In this document: piece after piece, positions 52,552 through 61,015 of the stretch
Layout: the number at the start of each line of letters is the position of its first letter
Numbering within the stretch: the stretch's first letter is position 1
From: JAHEDH01 sp963753285
GTDB lineage: Bacteria > Actinomycetota > Acidimicrobiia > Spongiisociales > ZC4RG35
Length of the DNA stretch: 64,000 nt
Reading direction: 5' to 3'
Assembly (NCBI GenBank): GCA_963753285.1
Contig: CAVWBT010000011.1
Span: 124,001-188,000, forward strand
The notes under the pieces: generated by a model
Database searches by the model: none
What the model was told of the DNA's origin: nothing
The model's input: the letters and a program-made list of their open reading frames with translations, nothing else
Made by a program: the position numbers and the translations under genes

Positions 52552-53999
52552 GCGGCACCACGACTTGGGAGCCCGTGATCGGAATCGAGGTGCACGTCGA
52601 GCTCGCCACGAACTCGAAGATGTTCTGCGGGTGTGCGGTCAGCTTCGGTGACGAACCCAACACCAACGTGTGTCCCACGTGCCTGGCGCTGCCGGGCGCG
52701 CTGCCCGTCACGAACGGGCGTGCGATCGAGTGGATCACGAAGATCGGGCTGGCGCTCAACTGCGAGATCGCCGAGTGGTCGGTCTTCCACCGGAAGAACT
52801 ACTTCTACGCCGATCTGCCCAAGAACTACCAGATCTCCCAGTTCGATCTGCCGGTGTGCCACGACGGATGGCTCGACGTCGACGTCGACGGCGAGACGGT
52901 CCGCATCGGCATCGAGCGAGCGCACCAGGAAGAGGACACCGGCAAGTCGCTCCACCTGGGCGATGGCGGTCGCATCCACGCCGCAACCGAGACCCTGTTG
53001 GACTTCAACCGCGCCGGAGTGCCGCTGGTCGAGGTCGTGTCGAGACCAGACATGAGGTCGGCGGCACAGGCCAGGGCGTACGCGCAGACACTGCGTGAGG
53101 TCATCGCCGAACTCGACGTGTCCGACGCCAGGCTGGAGGAGGGCTCGATCCGCTTCGACGCCAACATCTCCGTACGGCCCGGCCCCGACGCTCCGTTCGG
53201 CACCAAGGTCGAGATCAAGAACATGAACTCGTTCCGCTCGCTCGAAAAGGCCGTCGATTTCGAGATCAAGCGCCAGATCGCCGAACTCGAGGCCGGCGGC
53301 GAGCTCGTCCAGGAAACGAGACACTGGGACGAGGAGTCCGGCGTGACCACCTCGATGCGGACCAAGGAGGGGAGTTCGGACTACCGCTACTTCACCGAGC
53401 CCGACCTGGTGCCGCTCGTCGTCACACCGGCCTGGCGGGAGGAAATCCGCGCGACGCTGCCGGAGCTTCCACATCAGCGCAAGGCCCGTTATGTCGAGCT
53501 CGGCGTCGATCCGCAGAGCGCAGGAGCGCTCGGCGCGGCGGACGTCGTGTTGCGAGAACTGTTCGAAGCAACGGTCGCTGAAGGCGCCGATCCCCGATCG
53601 GCCGGCAACTGGATCACCGGCGAAGTGGTCGCCTGGATGAGGAGAGAGGACGTCACCGAGGTCGACGCCGAACCGTCCGCCATCGCAGAGATGATCGGCA
53701 TGATCGACGCCAACGAGCTCTCGACATCGGCTGCGAAGGACGTGCTCGACGGCATCCTGCGGGGTGAGGGCGGCGCCCGCCAGGTCGCCGAGTCACGGGA
53801 TCTGCTTCAGATGACCGACACCGGGGCGATCGAATCGGCAGTCGACGCAGTGCTCGCCGACAACCCCGACGCCGTCGAGCGCTATCGCAGCGGTGAGCAG
53901 AAGGTGGTCGGGTTCCTCGTCGGGCAGGTGATGCGGGCAACCCAGGGCAAGGCCGACCCGAAGGCGGTCAACAGCCTCCTCACGGAGAAGCTGTCCTGA
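52548..53999 (+). CDS. gatB: Aspartyl/glutamyl-tRNA amidotransferase subunit B
   Basis: Kinase and tRNA-binding subunit that activates Glu-tRNA or Asp-tRNA by phosphorylation. 483 residues. Signature VIGIEVHVELATNSKMFC at the start, a Cys cluster (C ... CPTCLALPG), NRAGVPLVEVVSRPDM and EIKNMNSFRSLEKA, then the C-terminal Yqey domain. Coupled by ATGA to gatA; its stop overlaps a CTG that probably starts the HAD gene. Confidence 0.97.
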   Translation: MSGTTTWEPVIGIEVHVELATNSKMFCGCAVSFGDEPNTNVCPTCLALPGALPVTNGRAIEWITKIGLALNCEIAEWSVFHRKNYFYADLPKNYQISQFDLPVCHDGWLDVDVDGETVRIGIERAHQEEDTGKSLHLGDGGRIHAATETLLDFNRAGVPLVEVVSRPDMRSAAQARAYAQTLREVIAELDVSDARLEEGSIRFDANISVRPGPDAPFGTKVEIKNMNSFRSLEKAVDFEIKRQIAELEAGGELVQETRHWDEESGVTTSMRTKEGSSDYRYFTEPDLVPLVVTPAWREEIRATLPELPHQRKARYVELGVDPQSAGALGAADVVLRELFEATVAEGADPRSAGNWITGEVVAWMRREDVTEVDAEPSAIAEMIGMIDANELSTSAAKDVLDGILRGEGGARQVAESRDLLQMTDTGAIESAVDAVLADNPDAVERYRSGEQKVVGFLVGQVMRATQGKADPKAVNSLLTEKLS

Positions 54000-54622
54000 T
54001 CCTCTTCGGTCGTGAGGTCGACGCAGTCGTCTTCGACTGCGACGGGGTGCTGGTCGACTCCGAACCCGTCTCGTTCCGGGCATGGCAAGACGCAATCGGG
54101 ATCTATGGGCACCACCTGACCGCCGAAGAGTTCCAGACCTCGATCGGCACCACCGACCGCATGGTCGCCGAGGCCTGGGCCCCTCGCCTCGGCACCGACG
54201 CCGACCGCCTCGACGACCTGGCGCGTGAAGCGTTCCTGGCCCGTGCCGGGGAACTCAGGGTGTTCGAGGACGCGGTGGCGCTCCGCACGTCCATCGACCT
54301 GCCCGTTGCGATCGGGACGAACAGCGCCCGGTGGCGCCTCGATGCCGTGCTCACCGCCACCGGTCTCGACGCGCTGTTCGATGTGTCGGTCACCGCAAGC
54401 GATGTCGCCGAACCGAAACCCGCCCCGGACATCTACCTCGAGGCGTTCGAACGGATCGGCGTTCTGCCCCGGCGTGGCGTGGTCCTGGAGGACTCGCCGT
54501 CCGGAACGAGGGCGGCCAAGGCGACCGGGGCGCACGTGGTCGCCGTCGATCGGGGGATGGTCGACGTGGCCGAGCTCGCCGCCGCCGATCAGGTGGTGAG
54601 CGGGTTGCAGCCGGCGGGCTGA
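53996..54622 (+). CDS. HAD-family hydrolase (beta-phosphoglucomutase-like), probable CTG start
   Basis: 208-residue phosphatase or phosphomutase. Motif I is VVFDCDGVLVDSE with the catalytic Asp, motif III/IV is VVLEDSPSGTRAAKATG, and motif II has IGTNSAR. No ATG, GTG or TTG lies upstream in frame; the first is GTG 54047, inside motif I, which would remove the nucleophile. The only sensible start is CTG 53996, which overlaps the gatB stop as CTGA, just as ATGA/GTGA starts do elsewhere here. Product substrate is unknown. The coupling suggests expression with gatCAB. Confidence 0.85.
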   Translation: MILFGREVDAVVFDCDGVLVDSEPVSFRAWQDAIGIYGHHLTAEEFQTSIGTTDRMVAEAWAPRLGTDADRLDDLAREAFLARAGELRVFEDAVALRTSIDLPVAIGTNSARWRLDAVLTATGLDALFDVSVTASDVAEPKPAPDIYLEAFERIGVLPRRGVVLEDSPSGTRAAKATGAHVVAVDRGMVDVAELAAADQVVSGLQPAG

Positions 54623-54637
54623 GACTTCGCCTGTGGC

Positions 54638-54643
54638 TAGCCT
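54638..54643 (+). promoter_or_regulatory. -10 element upstream of the ABC permease gene
   Basis: TAGCCT ends 7 nt before an ATG at 54651, which begins a nine-codon frame; the real permease ATG is 20 nt further on. Confidence 0.5.
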
Positions 54644-54650
54644 CGCGCCG

Positions 54651-54680
54651 ATGTCTGTCCGGCGGTTGGTATGGGGCTGA
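54651..54680 (+). other. Nine-codon upstream frame overlapping the ABC permease start
   Basis: The ATG at 54651, at the leaderless position after TAGCCT, encodes MSVRRLVWG and stops at 54678-54680, inside the permease start region (ATG 54671). It could be a leader peptide, or the real permease start disturbed by an indel. Confidence 0.35.
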
Positions 54681-55354
54681 TCCTCGATGCGATCTCCGAC
54701 GCCTTCAAGTCGCTGTCCGATCCCGAACTCATCGAGGTCGTCGGACTCACGCTGGTCGTGAGTGGGCTGGCCAGTGTCGCCAGCCTCGGCGTGGGGGTCC
54801 CGGTCGGGGCCATGCTCGGACTGGGTCGGTTCCGCGGTCGAAGCGCCGTTCGGGTGGCCGTGGACGTCGGTATGGGGCTCCCTCCGGTGCTCGTCGGGTT
54901 GGCGTTGTTGTTGATCCTGTGGCGTTCCGGCCCGCTCGGCTCACTGCGTCTCACGTTCACGCCGACGGCGATGGTGATCGCACAGTTCCTCCTGGCGCTT
55001 CCGATCGTGGCCGGCCTCACCGCAACCGCCATCGAGTCGCTGCCGGCTGCCGCCATCGAACAGCTCGATGCGCTGAGGCTCGCTCCCGTCGATCGAGCCC
55101 GCCTGGCGCTGGTCGAGGTGTGGCCTGGGGTCATCGGTGCCGCAGTGGCCGCGTTCGGCCGCGTGGTGTCCGAGGTCGGCGCGGTCTTGATCGTGGGCGG
55201 AAACATCTCGGGTGAAACCCGCGTGCTCACGACCTTGATCGTCCAGGAATCGAGACAAGCGCGGTTCGGCCCGGCCCTCGGCGCCGGCATCGTGCTGCTG
55301 GTGATCTCTCTGATCGTCAACGTGTCGCTCAGCAGGATCCGGGGGGCCCGATGA
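54671..55354 (+). CDS. tupB: ABC transporter permease, tungstate type
   Basis: 227-residue permease with about five membrane helices and the cytoplasmic EAA-like loop EQLDALRLAPVDRARLALVEVWPG, which contacts the ATPase. Pattern and gene order (permease, ATPase, substrate-binding lipoprotein) match TupABC tungstate importers. Segment GLPPVLVGLALLLILWRSGPLGSLRL is typical. The ATG at 54671 gives the family N-terminus. The ATPase gene overlaps it as ATGA. Molybdate cannot be excluded. Confidence 0.83.
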   Translation: MGLILDAISDAFKSLSDPELIEVVGLTLVVSGLASVASLGVGVPVGAMLGLGRFRGRSAVRVAVDVGMGLPPVLVGLALLLILWRSGPLGSLRLTFTPTAMVIAQFLLALPIVAGLTATAIESLPAAAIEQLDALRLAPVDRARLALVEVWPGVIGAAVAAFGRVVSEVGAVLIVGGNISGETRVLTTLIVQESRQARFGPALGAGIVLLVISLIVNVSLSRIRGAR

Positions 55355-56283
55355 GATCGTCGGGTTTCGAACTGATGCCAGGGGTCACGACCGTCGTGTT
55401 CGGACCGAACGGCGCCGGCAAGACCACGCTGCTCCGAGAGCTGGTCGGTGAGTTGGAGGCAGTCGCGTATCTCCCGCAGCAGCCGTACCTCTTCAGGGGG
55501 TTGGCGGGCACCAACCTCGGCCTCGGACTCACCGATGAGGAATGTGGTCTCGCCGGGCAGTACGCCCGACGATTCGGGCTCGGTGAGCTGCTCGCGCAGC
55601 CAGCTCGGGTGGCCAGCGGAGGAGAACGCGCCCGGCTCGGCTTGGCGCGGACCCTGGCGAGATCCGAGGAGATCGTCCTGCTCGACGAGCCGCTCGCAGC
55701 CGTCGATCTCGCCGAGCGTCCTGCGATCGCTACGACGGTTCGCCACGCGCTGCGCGGAAAGACGGCCGTCGTCGTCACACACGAGCTCGAACAGGTGGTC
55801 GCCCTGGGGGACCGCCTGGCGATCATGATCGACGGTCTGGTGGTTCAGCAGGGGCCGGTGGAGACGGTGATGGCCCACCCGGTGTCCGAGGCGGTCGCCC
55901 GGACGATCGGTGTGACCAATGTCTACGACGGCGAGGTCGTCGCGACGAGCGCCTCGACCGTCACCGTCCAGACGGACTCGGTGCAGATGGTCGGGACCGG
56001 TGACGTCGAGGTCGGCATGGCCGTCCGGGTGCTCATACCCGCCGAGACCGTCATCCTGCTCCAGCCCGGATCGGCGCCGTCCGGCGGCTCTGCTCGGAAC
56101 CGGTGGTCTGGCGTGATCCGGGACATGGAGCCGGCCGGCCGGCTCACGGACGTCATCATCGACATCGGCGTTCCGCTCCGAGCGATCGTGACACCTGGCT
56201 CCGTCGACGAGCTCGGCCTCGCCGTCGACGGGGATGTCGTCGCTGCGGTGAAGGCGTCGTCCGTGAGGATCGTGGCTCAGTGA
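55351..56283 (+). CDS. tupC: ABC transporter ATPase, tungstate type
   Basis: 310 residues. Walker A GPNGAGKTTLL begins at only about residue 18, so the N-terminal strand is short. Q-loop LPQQPYLF, signature ASGGERARLGLARTLA and Walker B IVLLDEPLAAVD are intact, as is the H-loop VVVTHELEQ. From about residue 230 it has a C-terminal MOP/TOBE-like domain (VYDGEVVATSASTVTV, and VIPAETVIL), common in molybdate/tungstate ATPases. The ATG at 55351 overlaps the permease stop; the stop overlaps the next gene as GTGA. Confidence 0.88.
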   Translation: MRSSGFELMPGVTTVVFGPNGAGKTTLLRELVGELEAVAYLPQQPYLFRGLAGTNLGLGLTDEECGLAGQYARRFGLGELLAQPARVASGGERARLGLARTLARSEEIVLLDEPLAAVDLAERPAIATTVRHALRGKTAVVVTHELEQVVALGDRLAIMIDGLVVQQGPVETVMAHPVSEAVARTIGVTNVYDGEVVATSASTVTVQTDSVQMVGTGDVEVGMAVRVLIPAETVILLQPGSAPSGGSARNRWSGVIRDMEPAGRLTDVIIDIGVPLRAIVTPGSVDELGLAVDGDVVAAVKASSVRIVAQ

Positions 56284-57056
56284 AATCGGCATGGTTCGGC
56301 GTCTTCCTCCTGCTTGTCGCAGGGTGCGGCGGCTCGGGGACCGTGCTGGTGGCGGCCGGCACGACCCTGGTCGATTCGGGTTTCATCGAAGCCGTCGCCG
56401 ACGACTTCGTCGCACAGACCGGGATCGACGTCGACGTCCTCGGCGAGGCAACCGCCCAAGTCTTGGCGCTGGCTCGCAGCGGTTCGGTGGACGTCACGAT
56501 CACGCACGCCCCGGATCTGGAGGCCGAGTTCGAAGCCGACGGGCTCGCCTCGGCCAGTGAGACGGTCTTCAGCAGTCGGTTCGTGATCGCAGGACCTCCG
56601 GGCGTCCGGCTTTCCGCCGGGGACGCCGCCGAGGCGTTTCGAGAGATCGCGAACCTCGGGGGCCCGTTCGTCGGCCGGGAGGACGGCTCGGGCACGGCGA
56701 TCGTCGAAGCTGGGATCTGGGCCGCGGCGGGGATCGACGGCCCGTCTCAGGAGTGGTATCTCAGCACCGGCCAGGGGATGGGGCTCACGCTCCAGGTCGC
56801 ATCCGAGCGCTCGGCGTTCGTGCTCGCCGAGCTCGGGACGTTTCTCTCAACCGAGCGTCTCGATCTCGTCGACAGTGGGATCAGAGACCCGATGCTGGAG
56901 AATCCGTACCGGGCGATGAGCGTCGCCGCCAGCGATGCGGCGGGCGCAGCGAGATTCGTCGAGTGGCTGACCTCCGACGACGGACGTGACGCGATCGAAC
57001 GGGCGAACCAGGAGATCTTCGGAACCGAGGTGTTCGTTCCGGCGGATCACGGGTAG
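56280..57056 (+). CDS. tupA: Tungstate-binding ABC lipoprotein
   Basis: 258-residue substrate-binding protein with a lipoprotein signal ending LLVAGC (Cys 16). Fold features of the phosphate/molybdate-like binder: TTLVDSGFIEAVADDF, DVTITHAP, GREDGSGTAIVEAGIWAAAGID, and a C-terminal FVEWLTSDDGRDAIE. The TT-L-V-D-S-G pattern and GSGT motif match the oxyanion-binding site of TupA. It starts at GTG 56280 inside the ATPase stop. Tungstate is used for tungsten or molybdenum enzymes; no cofactor genes are in the window. Confidence 0.87.
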   Translation: MKSAWFGVFLLLVAGCGGSGTVLVAAGTTLVDSGFIEAVADDFVAQTGIDVDVLGEATAQVLALARSGSVDVTITHAPDLEAEFEADGLASASETVFSSRFVIAGPPGVRLSAGDAAEAFREIANLGGPFVGREDGSGTAIVEAGIWAAAGIDGPSQEWYLSTGQGMGLTLQVASERSAFVLAELGTFLSTERLDLVDSGIRDPMLENPYRAMSVAASDAAGAARFVEWLTSDDGRDAIERANQEIFGTEVFVPADHG

Positions 57057-57074
57057 CCGATTGTCAAGCTTGAA

Positions 57075-57186
57075 GTTCCAGGTTCCAGATTCCGAGTTCC
57101 GAGAAGCGAGTTCTGAGCTCATTGCCCGCTGCTCACTGCGCTCACCATGGCGCATATCGCAGAGCGCATATCGCACGGCGCAGGGC
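57075..57186. repeat. Long degenerate heptamer array upstream of pyk
   Basis: Sixteen consecutive heptamers in constant phase drift in sequence: GTTCCAG, GTTCCAG, ATTCCGA, GTTCCGA, GAAGCGA, GTTCTGA, GCTCATT, GCCCGCT, GCTCACT, GCGCTCA, CCATGGC, GCATATC, GCAGAGC, GCATATC, GCACGGC and GCAGGGC. The array ends just before the pyk -10 box. Confidence 0.82.
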
Positions 57187-57189
57187 CGG

Positions 57190-57195
57190 TAGGGT
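57190..57195 (+). promoter_or_regulatory. -10 element of pyk (leaderless)
   Basis: TAGGGT ends 8 nt before the ATG at 57204, immediately after the heptamer array. Confidence 0.5.
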
Positions 57196-57203
57196 TCACT
57201 TTC

Positions 57204-58688
57204 ATGGAGCGCCTCACCAAGATCGTTGCCACGCTGGGTCCTTCCGTCGCGGATCCTGAACGGATCAGGGAACTGATCCGCTGCGGTGTCGACGTGGCGC
57301 GCCTCAATTTCAGTCACGGCGACTACGACCTTCACCGGTCCTTCGCGAGGTGGGTGCGTGAGGCTGCCGAGCAGGAGGGCCGGGTCGTCGCCGTCCTCCA
57401 GGACATCCAGGGACCGAAACTGCGAGTCGGCTCGTTCCCCGGCGGTTCGGTGCACCTCGACAACGACCAGGTGATCGATCTGCTCCCGGGACGCCTCGAG
57501 GCCCCCAACTCCGACGCCGTCTTCATCGACTACGAGTATCTCCTCGAAGATGTGGAAGTCGGTGAGACGATCATCCTCGCAGACGGGCTGATCAGGCTGA
57601 TCGTCGACGAGGTGATGGGCGATCGTCTGCGCGCCACCGTCGAGCAGGGTGGCGAGCTCAAGGACGGCAAGGGCGTGGCCTTCCCCGAGACGAACCTGCG
57701 TGTGCCGGCCATCACCGACAAGGACCGTCGAGACCTCGAGTTCGGGCGCGAGCTGGAGGTGGACTACGTCGCCGCCAGCTTCGTCAGGACGGGCGCCGAC
57801 ATCCGCGAAATCCGAGAGCTCGCCGGCGGAGCGCCGGTGATCGCCAAGATCGAACTGGCAGCGGCCTACGAGAACCTCGACGACATCCTGTCGGAAGCCG
57901 CCGGTGCAATGGTCGCTCGCGGCGACCTCGGCGTGCAGCTCCCGCTCGAGCGGATCCCGATGATCCAGGCCGACATCCTCACGCGGACCAACGCCGCAGG
58001 CCTGATCAGCATCACAGCCACCGAGATGCTCGAGTCGATGACGCACTCGCCCAGGCCGACGAGGGCGGAGGCGACCGATGTCGCCAACGCCGTGCTCACC
58101 GGAACCGATGCCGTCATGCTCTCGGCAGAGACGGCCGCAGGGGAGTTCCCGTTCGACAGTGTTCGGACGATGGGGCGCATCTGCGAAGAAGTTGAAAAGG
58201 CGATCTCGACCCAGCCGCACATCGGCATCCAGTTCATCGATGCGGACACCGAGGAACAGCTCGCTTCGGCGATCGCCGGCGCCGCCGTCGAGACGGCCAA
58301 CAACCTCGGTATCGACACCATCGTGGCGTTCACCGAGTCGGGAAACACGGCTCGGCTTCTCTCCAAGTATCGGCCGAACGCCAGGATCATCGCATTCACC
58401 GCCGTAGCCAAGACCAGGGCCAGGATGGCGCTGTATCGGGGCGTGCGAGCGTTCCCGTTCGGTCGCCGCGACTACACCGATGTCATGTTGGCCGCCGCCG
58501 AGAAGTTCCTCGAGAAGGAAGGCATCTGTGAGCGAGGGGAGGCAGTCGTGATGGTCGCCGGCATCCCACCGAATCAGCAGGCGTCGACCAACCTACTCAA
58601 GATCCACGTGATCGGTGAACGGGACCGGGGGGCGCGCAGCCAGAAGACCGCCCGCTCCAGTCCGGAGGTCGGCGGGTACCAGCGCTGA
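57204..58688 (+). CDS. pyk: Pyruvate kinase
   Basis: Last step of glycolysis, phosphoenolpyruvate to pyruvate with ATP formation. 494 residues. Active-site elements: KIVATLGPSVADPERI, ARLNFSHGDYDLHRS, LQDIQGPKLRVG, PVIAKIELAAAYENLDDI (catalytic Lys) and MVARGDLGVQLPLERIPMIQ, followed by SAETAAGEFPFDSV. The C-terminal allosteric domain (TIVAFTESGNTARLLSKYRP) is complete. The ATG at 57204 is supported by the family N-terminus and by the -10 box; an upstream ATG would be inside repeats. It ends 48 bp before the next gene. Confidence 0.97.
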   Translation: MERLTKIVATLGPSVADPERIRELIRCGVDVARLNFSHGDYDLHRSFARWVREAAEQEGRVVAVLQDIQGPKLRVGSFPGGSVHLDNDQVIDLLPGRLEAPNSDAVFIDYEYLLEDVEVGETIILADGLIRLIVDEVMGDRLRATVEQGGELKDGKGVAFPETNLRVPAITDKDRRDLEFGRELEVDYVAASFVRTGADIREIRELAGGAPVIAKIELAAAYENLDDILSEAAGAMVARGDLGVQLPLERIPMIQADILTRTNAAGLISITATEMLESMTHSPRPTRAEATDVANAVLTGTDAVMLSAETAAGEFPFDSVRTMGRICEEVEKAISTQPHIGIQFIDADTEEQLASAIAGAAVETANNLGIDTIVAFTESGNTARLLSKYRPNARIIAFTAVAKTRARMALYRGVRAFPFGRRDYTDVMLAAAEKFLEKEGICERGEAVVMVAGIPPNQQASTNLLKIHVIGERDRGARSQKTARSSPEVGGYQR

Positions 58689-58736
58689 ACGGGCGCACCG
58701 TCGGAGCGGTTACGATCCCCCGGAACGAGGAGCGAT

Positions 58737-59036
58737 ATGGGTCAGACGATCGAGATCAAGAAGGTGACGCCGATCGGCCGCGTGCTGGTCGTGGACACCG
58801 ACCGAAGCCTGACGGGGCAGGACGGCGAGTCGTTCACCGGAAGCCAGACCGCCGGCCAGGTCGACACGTTCCCGGCCCGGCTCGCAGTGCGACTCTTCGA
58901 AGGCGACTCAGAGGTCGACTACGTCTACGTGATGTCCAACACCGTGTCGATCCGCCGGCGGACCGACTGGGATGACGCCTCGATGGCTGCATCGTCAGAG
59001 GTCGTCGCCGAGTTCTTCCGGGTCTATCCCGACTGA
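58737..59036 (+). CDS. Hypothetical protein
   Basis: 99 residues, not recognised. It is beta-rich with GRVLVVDTDRSLTGQDGESF and VDYVYVMSNTVSIRRR, ending in an acidic helix. A GAGGAG ribosome binding site and a TACGAT-like -10 box (near 58710) precede the ATG at 58737. It lies 48 bp after pyk and is convergent with the VanW gene (2-bp gap). No function proposed. Confidence 0.6.
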   Translation: MGQTIEIKKVTPIGRVLVVDTDRSLTGQDGESFTGSQTAGQVDTFPARLAVRLFEGDSEVDYVYVMSNTVSIRRRTDWDDASMAASSEVVAEFFRVYPD

Positions 59037-59038
59037 GA

Positions 59039-61015
59039 TCAGGGTGTCGACGTCGTCGTCGTCGTGTCGGCGGGCACGGTTGTCGGCGGCAGGGTCGTCG
59101 GCGGCAGGGTCGTCGTGGTCGGACACGTGATCCCGGAGCCAGGGACTTCACACGGGTGTACCTCGAGGATCTGACGTTGCGCGAGGTATCGGACGGTCCA
59201 GCGCTCCTCGGTCTCGGAGCCTCCCTGCTCGATCACACGGGTGACGACGACCGTCCAGCCTTCGCGCGCCGACTGGGTCTCCACCTGCTCCCCGGGCGTC
59301 AGCTCGGGGTTCGGTCGGTACTCCGTCGTGGGTTCGGTGAAGTCGGTTCGGTCCGACACCGAGCCTCGGACCACCTTTGCGCTGGACCCTCCTTCGGAAA
59401 TGAGCTCGAAGTTCGTGCTCCCGTTTTGGTGGGCGCCGGCGAGGATCCGCCCGTCGTTCCAGCCGTAGATGCGAACCGAGATCGACGTTTCGGTGTACGA
59501 GGTCTTGATCATGATCGAGCGATCGGTGTTGTTCCGGAACGACAACTCGGGTTGCGGGAACGAGACGGTCGATTCGATGCCTTCGGGGTATCTGGAGAAG
59601 TAGAACGAGTGCGGCTTGTGCTGAACATCCTCATATCCGCCCCAGAACACCGTGTTGTAGAGCGTCGTCGCGAACTGTGAGACGCCGCCTCCAACGGTCT
59701 CGACGATCTCGCCCTGGACGATCGTGCCGGCGTCGAGGTATCCCTTCTCCAGTGTCCGCTCACCGACGTACGCGTTGATGCCGAAGGCCTCCCCGGGGCC
59801 GATGATCGCGCCGTCGATGGTGTCGGCGATCAGCTGGATGTTGGTGACTCGGGCGGCGCAGCAGTCGTGGTAGGTGGTGAATTGGACGACCATGTGCTCG
59901 ATGCCGAGCGACTCGAGGTCTTCGGTCGTCACTTCTGGCTCGGCGCCCTCCTCGACCGGCAGCGCGCCACGGCGCGTGGCCGTGTCGGCCAATGCGACCA
60001 ACGTCGCGACTGTGTGGGCTTCGTCGATGAGCGTGCCGTTGCTTCCAGGCCTGATCACGACGTCGTACCCGTCGATCTCGAACTCGGCGTCAACGGGAGC
60101 GGTCTCGATCAGATCGCGCTGGTTCAGCAGATAGGACCCGATCATCTCCTGGTCGAACGTGAGCTCGATCGTGCCGTCCATCGCGACGTTGGCGACGAAT
60201 GCGTTCGAGAGGTCGGACGGGCCGAAGACAACGTCCTGACTTCCGTCCGGTGTGGTCAGCGTGATCGGATTCCCGATCCAGAGGTTGGCGCGGGCCGTTG
60301 CCGCATCAAGGTCACGCGGCTCGGCTGCTGGGGTCGTCGTGACCGTGGGGATCGGCACGATGTCGGAGGTGCCTGCGAGCATCGCATCGGCGAGCAGGCT
60401 CGTGAGACCGTCCCGTTGCACGGAGACGCCGGCACGCGGGTACTCGGCGACCGCCCGGCCGTCCTCGACTCGAATGTCGCCCGGAAATGGCGGGGAGTCG
60501 ATGAGATCGGTGTCCCAGGTGTCGGCGAGCTGCTCGACCGAACCCGGGTCCACGGCGAAGCCCGTTTCGAGCTCGACAGGACCCGAGACGAGTGATCCGA
60601 TCCACCAGAAGAACTGAGCGAGCACCGAGCCATCCCGGCCATTCTGCATCGCCTTCGTGAGCAGGTCGGGCTCCACGCCGCCTCCCACCTGTTCACCGGT
60701 CACGTCGGTGGTCCGACCGTCGACGTCGACGAGGATCGGGGTCCTGAGCAGTTGCTCCTCGGCGCTGGAGATCGCCATGGCAGCATCGGGTTCGGCAAGG
60801 CCGCCGATCGACATGCCTAGCAGTTCGACATCGCCGAGGACGCTTCCCGAGCCGAGCAGGCGAAACGCGCCGAAACCGCCGATCGACAGAGCGAGTACGG
60901 CGGCGACGCCGACCACGACGGCGCGGGTCAGCGGATCGAGATCGGACAGTCGGTTCCGCAAGAGCCGGATGTTACTTGCCTGCAACGAGAGCGGATCCAG
61001 ATACGCTCGCGGCAT
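59039..61015 (-). CDS. VanW family protein with peptidoglycan-binding-like repeat
   Basis: Up to 658 residues. A single transmembrane helix near residue 35 (AVVVGVAAVLALSIGGFGAF) is followed by two or more beta-rich repeats of the YoaR/PG-binding-4 kind (FVANVAMDGTIELTFDQEM) and the VanW domain with GIEHMVVQFTTYHDCCAARV, GEIVETVGGGVSQFATTLYNT and PEGIESTVSFPQPE. A Thr/Pro-rich tail (PTTTTLPPTTLPP) suits a cell-wall-exposed position. Start ATG 61015 shares bases with the nuclease ATG; TTG 60985 is an alternative. VanW proteins are thought to act at the cell wall; exact role unknown. Confidence 0.85.
   Translation of the reverse strand: MPRAYLDPLSLQASNIRLLRNRLSDLDPLTRAVVVGVAAVLALSIGGFGAFRLLGSGSVLGDVELLGMSIGGLAEPDAAMAISSAEEQLLRTPILVDVDGRTTDVTGEQVGGGVEPDLLTKAMQNGRDGSVLAQFFWWIGSLVSGPVELETGFAVDPGSVEQLADTWDTDLIDSPPFPGDIRVEDGRAVAEYPRAGVSVQRDGLTSLLADAMLAGTSDIVPIPTVTTTPAAEPRDLDAATARANLWIGNPITLTTPDGSQDVVFGPSDLSNAFVANVAMDGTIELTFDQEMIGSYLLNQRDLIETAPVDAEFEIDGYDVVIRPGSNGTLIDEAHTVATLVALADTATRRGALPVEEGAEPEVTTEDLESLGIEHMVVQFTTYHDCCAARVTNIQLIADTIDGAIIGPGEAFGINAYVGERTLEKGYLDAGTIVQGEIVETVGGGVSQFATTLYNTVFWGGYEDVQHKPHSFYFSRYPEGIESTVSFPQPELSFRNNTDRSIMIKTSYTETSISVRIYGWNDGRILAGAHQNGSTNFELISEGGSSAKVVRGSVSDRTDFTEPTTEYRPNPELTPGEQVETQSAREGWTVVVTRVIEQGGSETEERWTVRYLAQRQILEVHPCEVPGSGITCPTTTTLPPTTLPPTTVPADTTTTTSTP
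61002..61007 (+). promoter_or_regulatory. -10 element of the nuclease gene (leaderless)
   Basis: TACGCT ends 6 nt before the ATG at 61014. Confidence 0.5.

Noticed and set aside
54047..54622. GTG 54047 as start of the HAD gene
   Set aside because: It would remove the catalytic aspartate of motif I.
57147..57203. Upstream ATG for pyk
   Set aside because: It lies inside the heptamer repeats and the added residues do not resemble pyruvate kinase.
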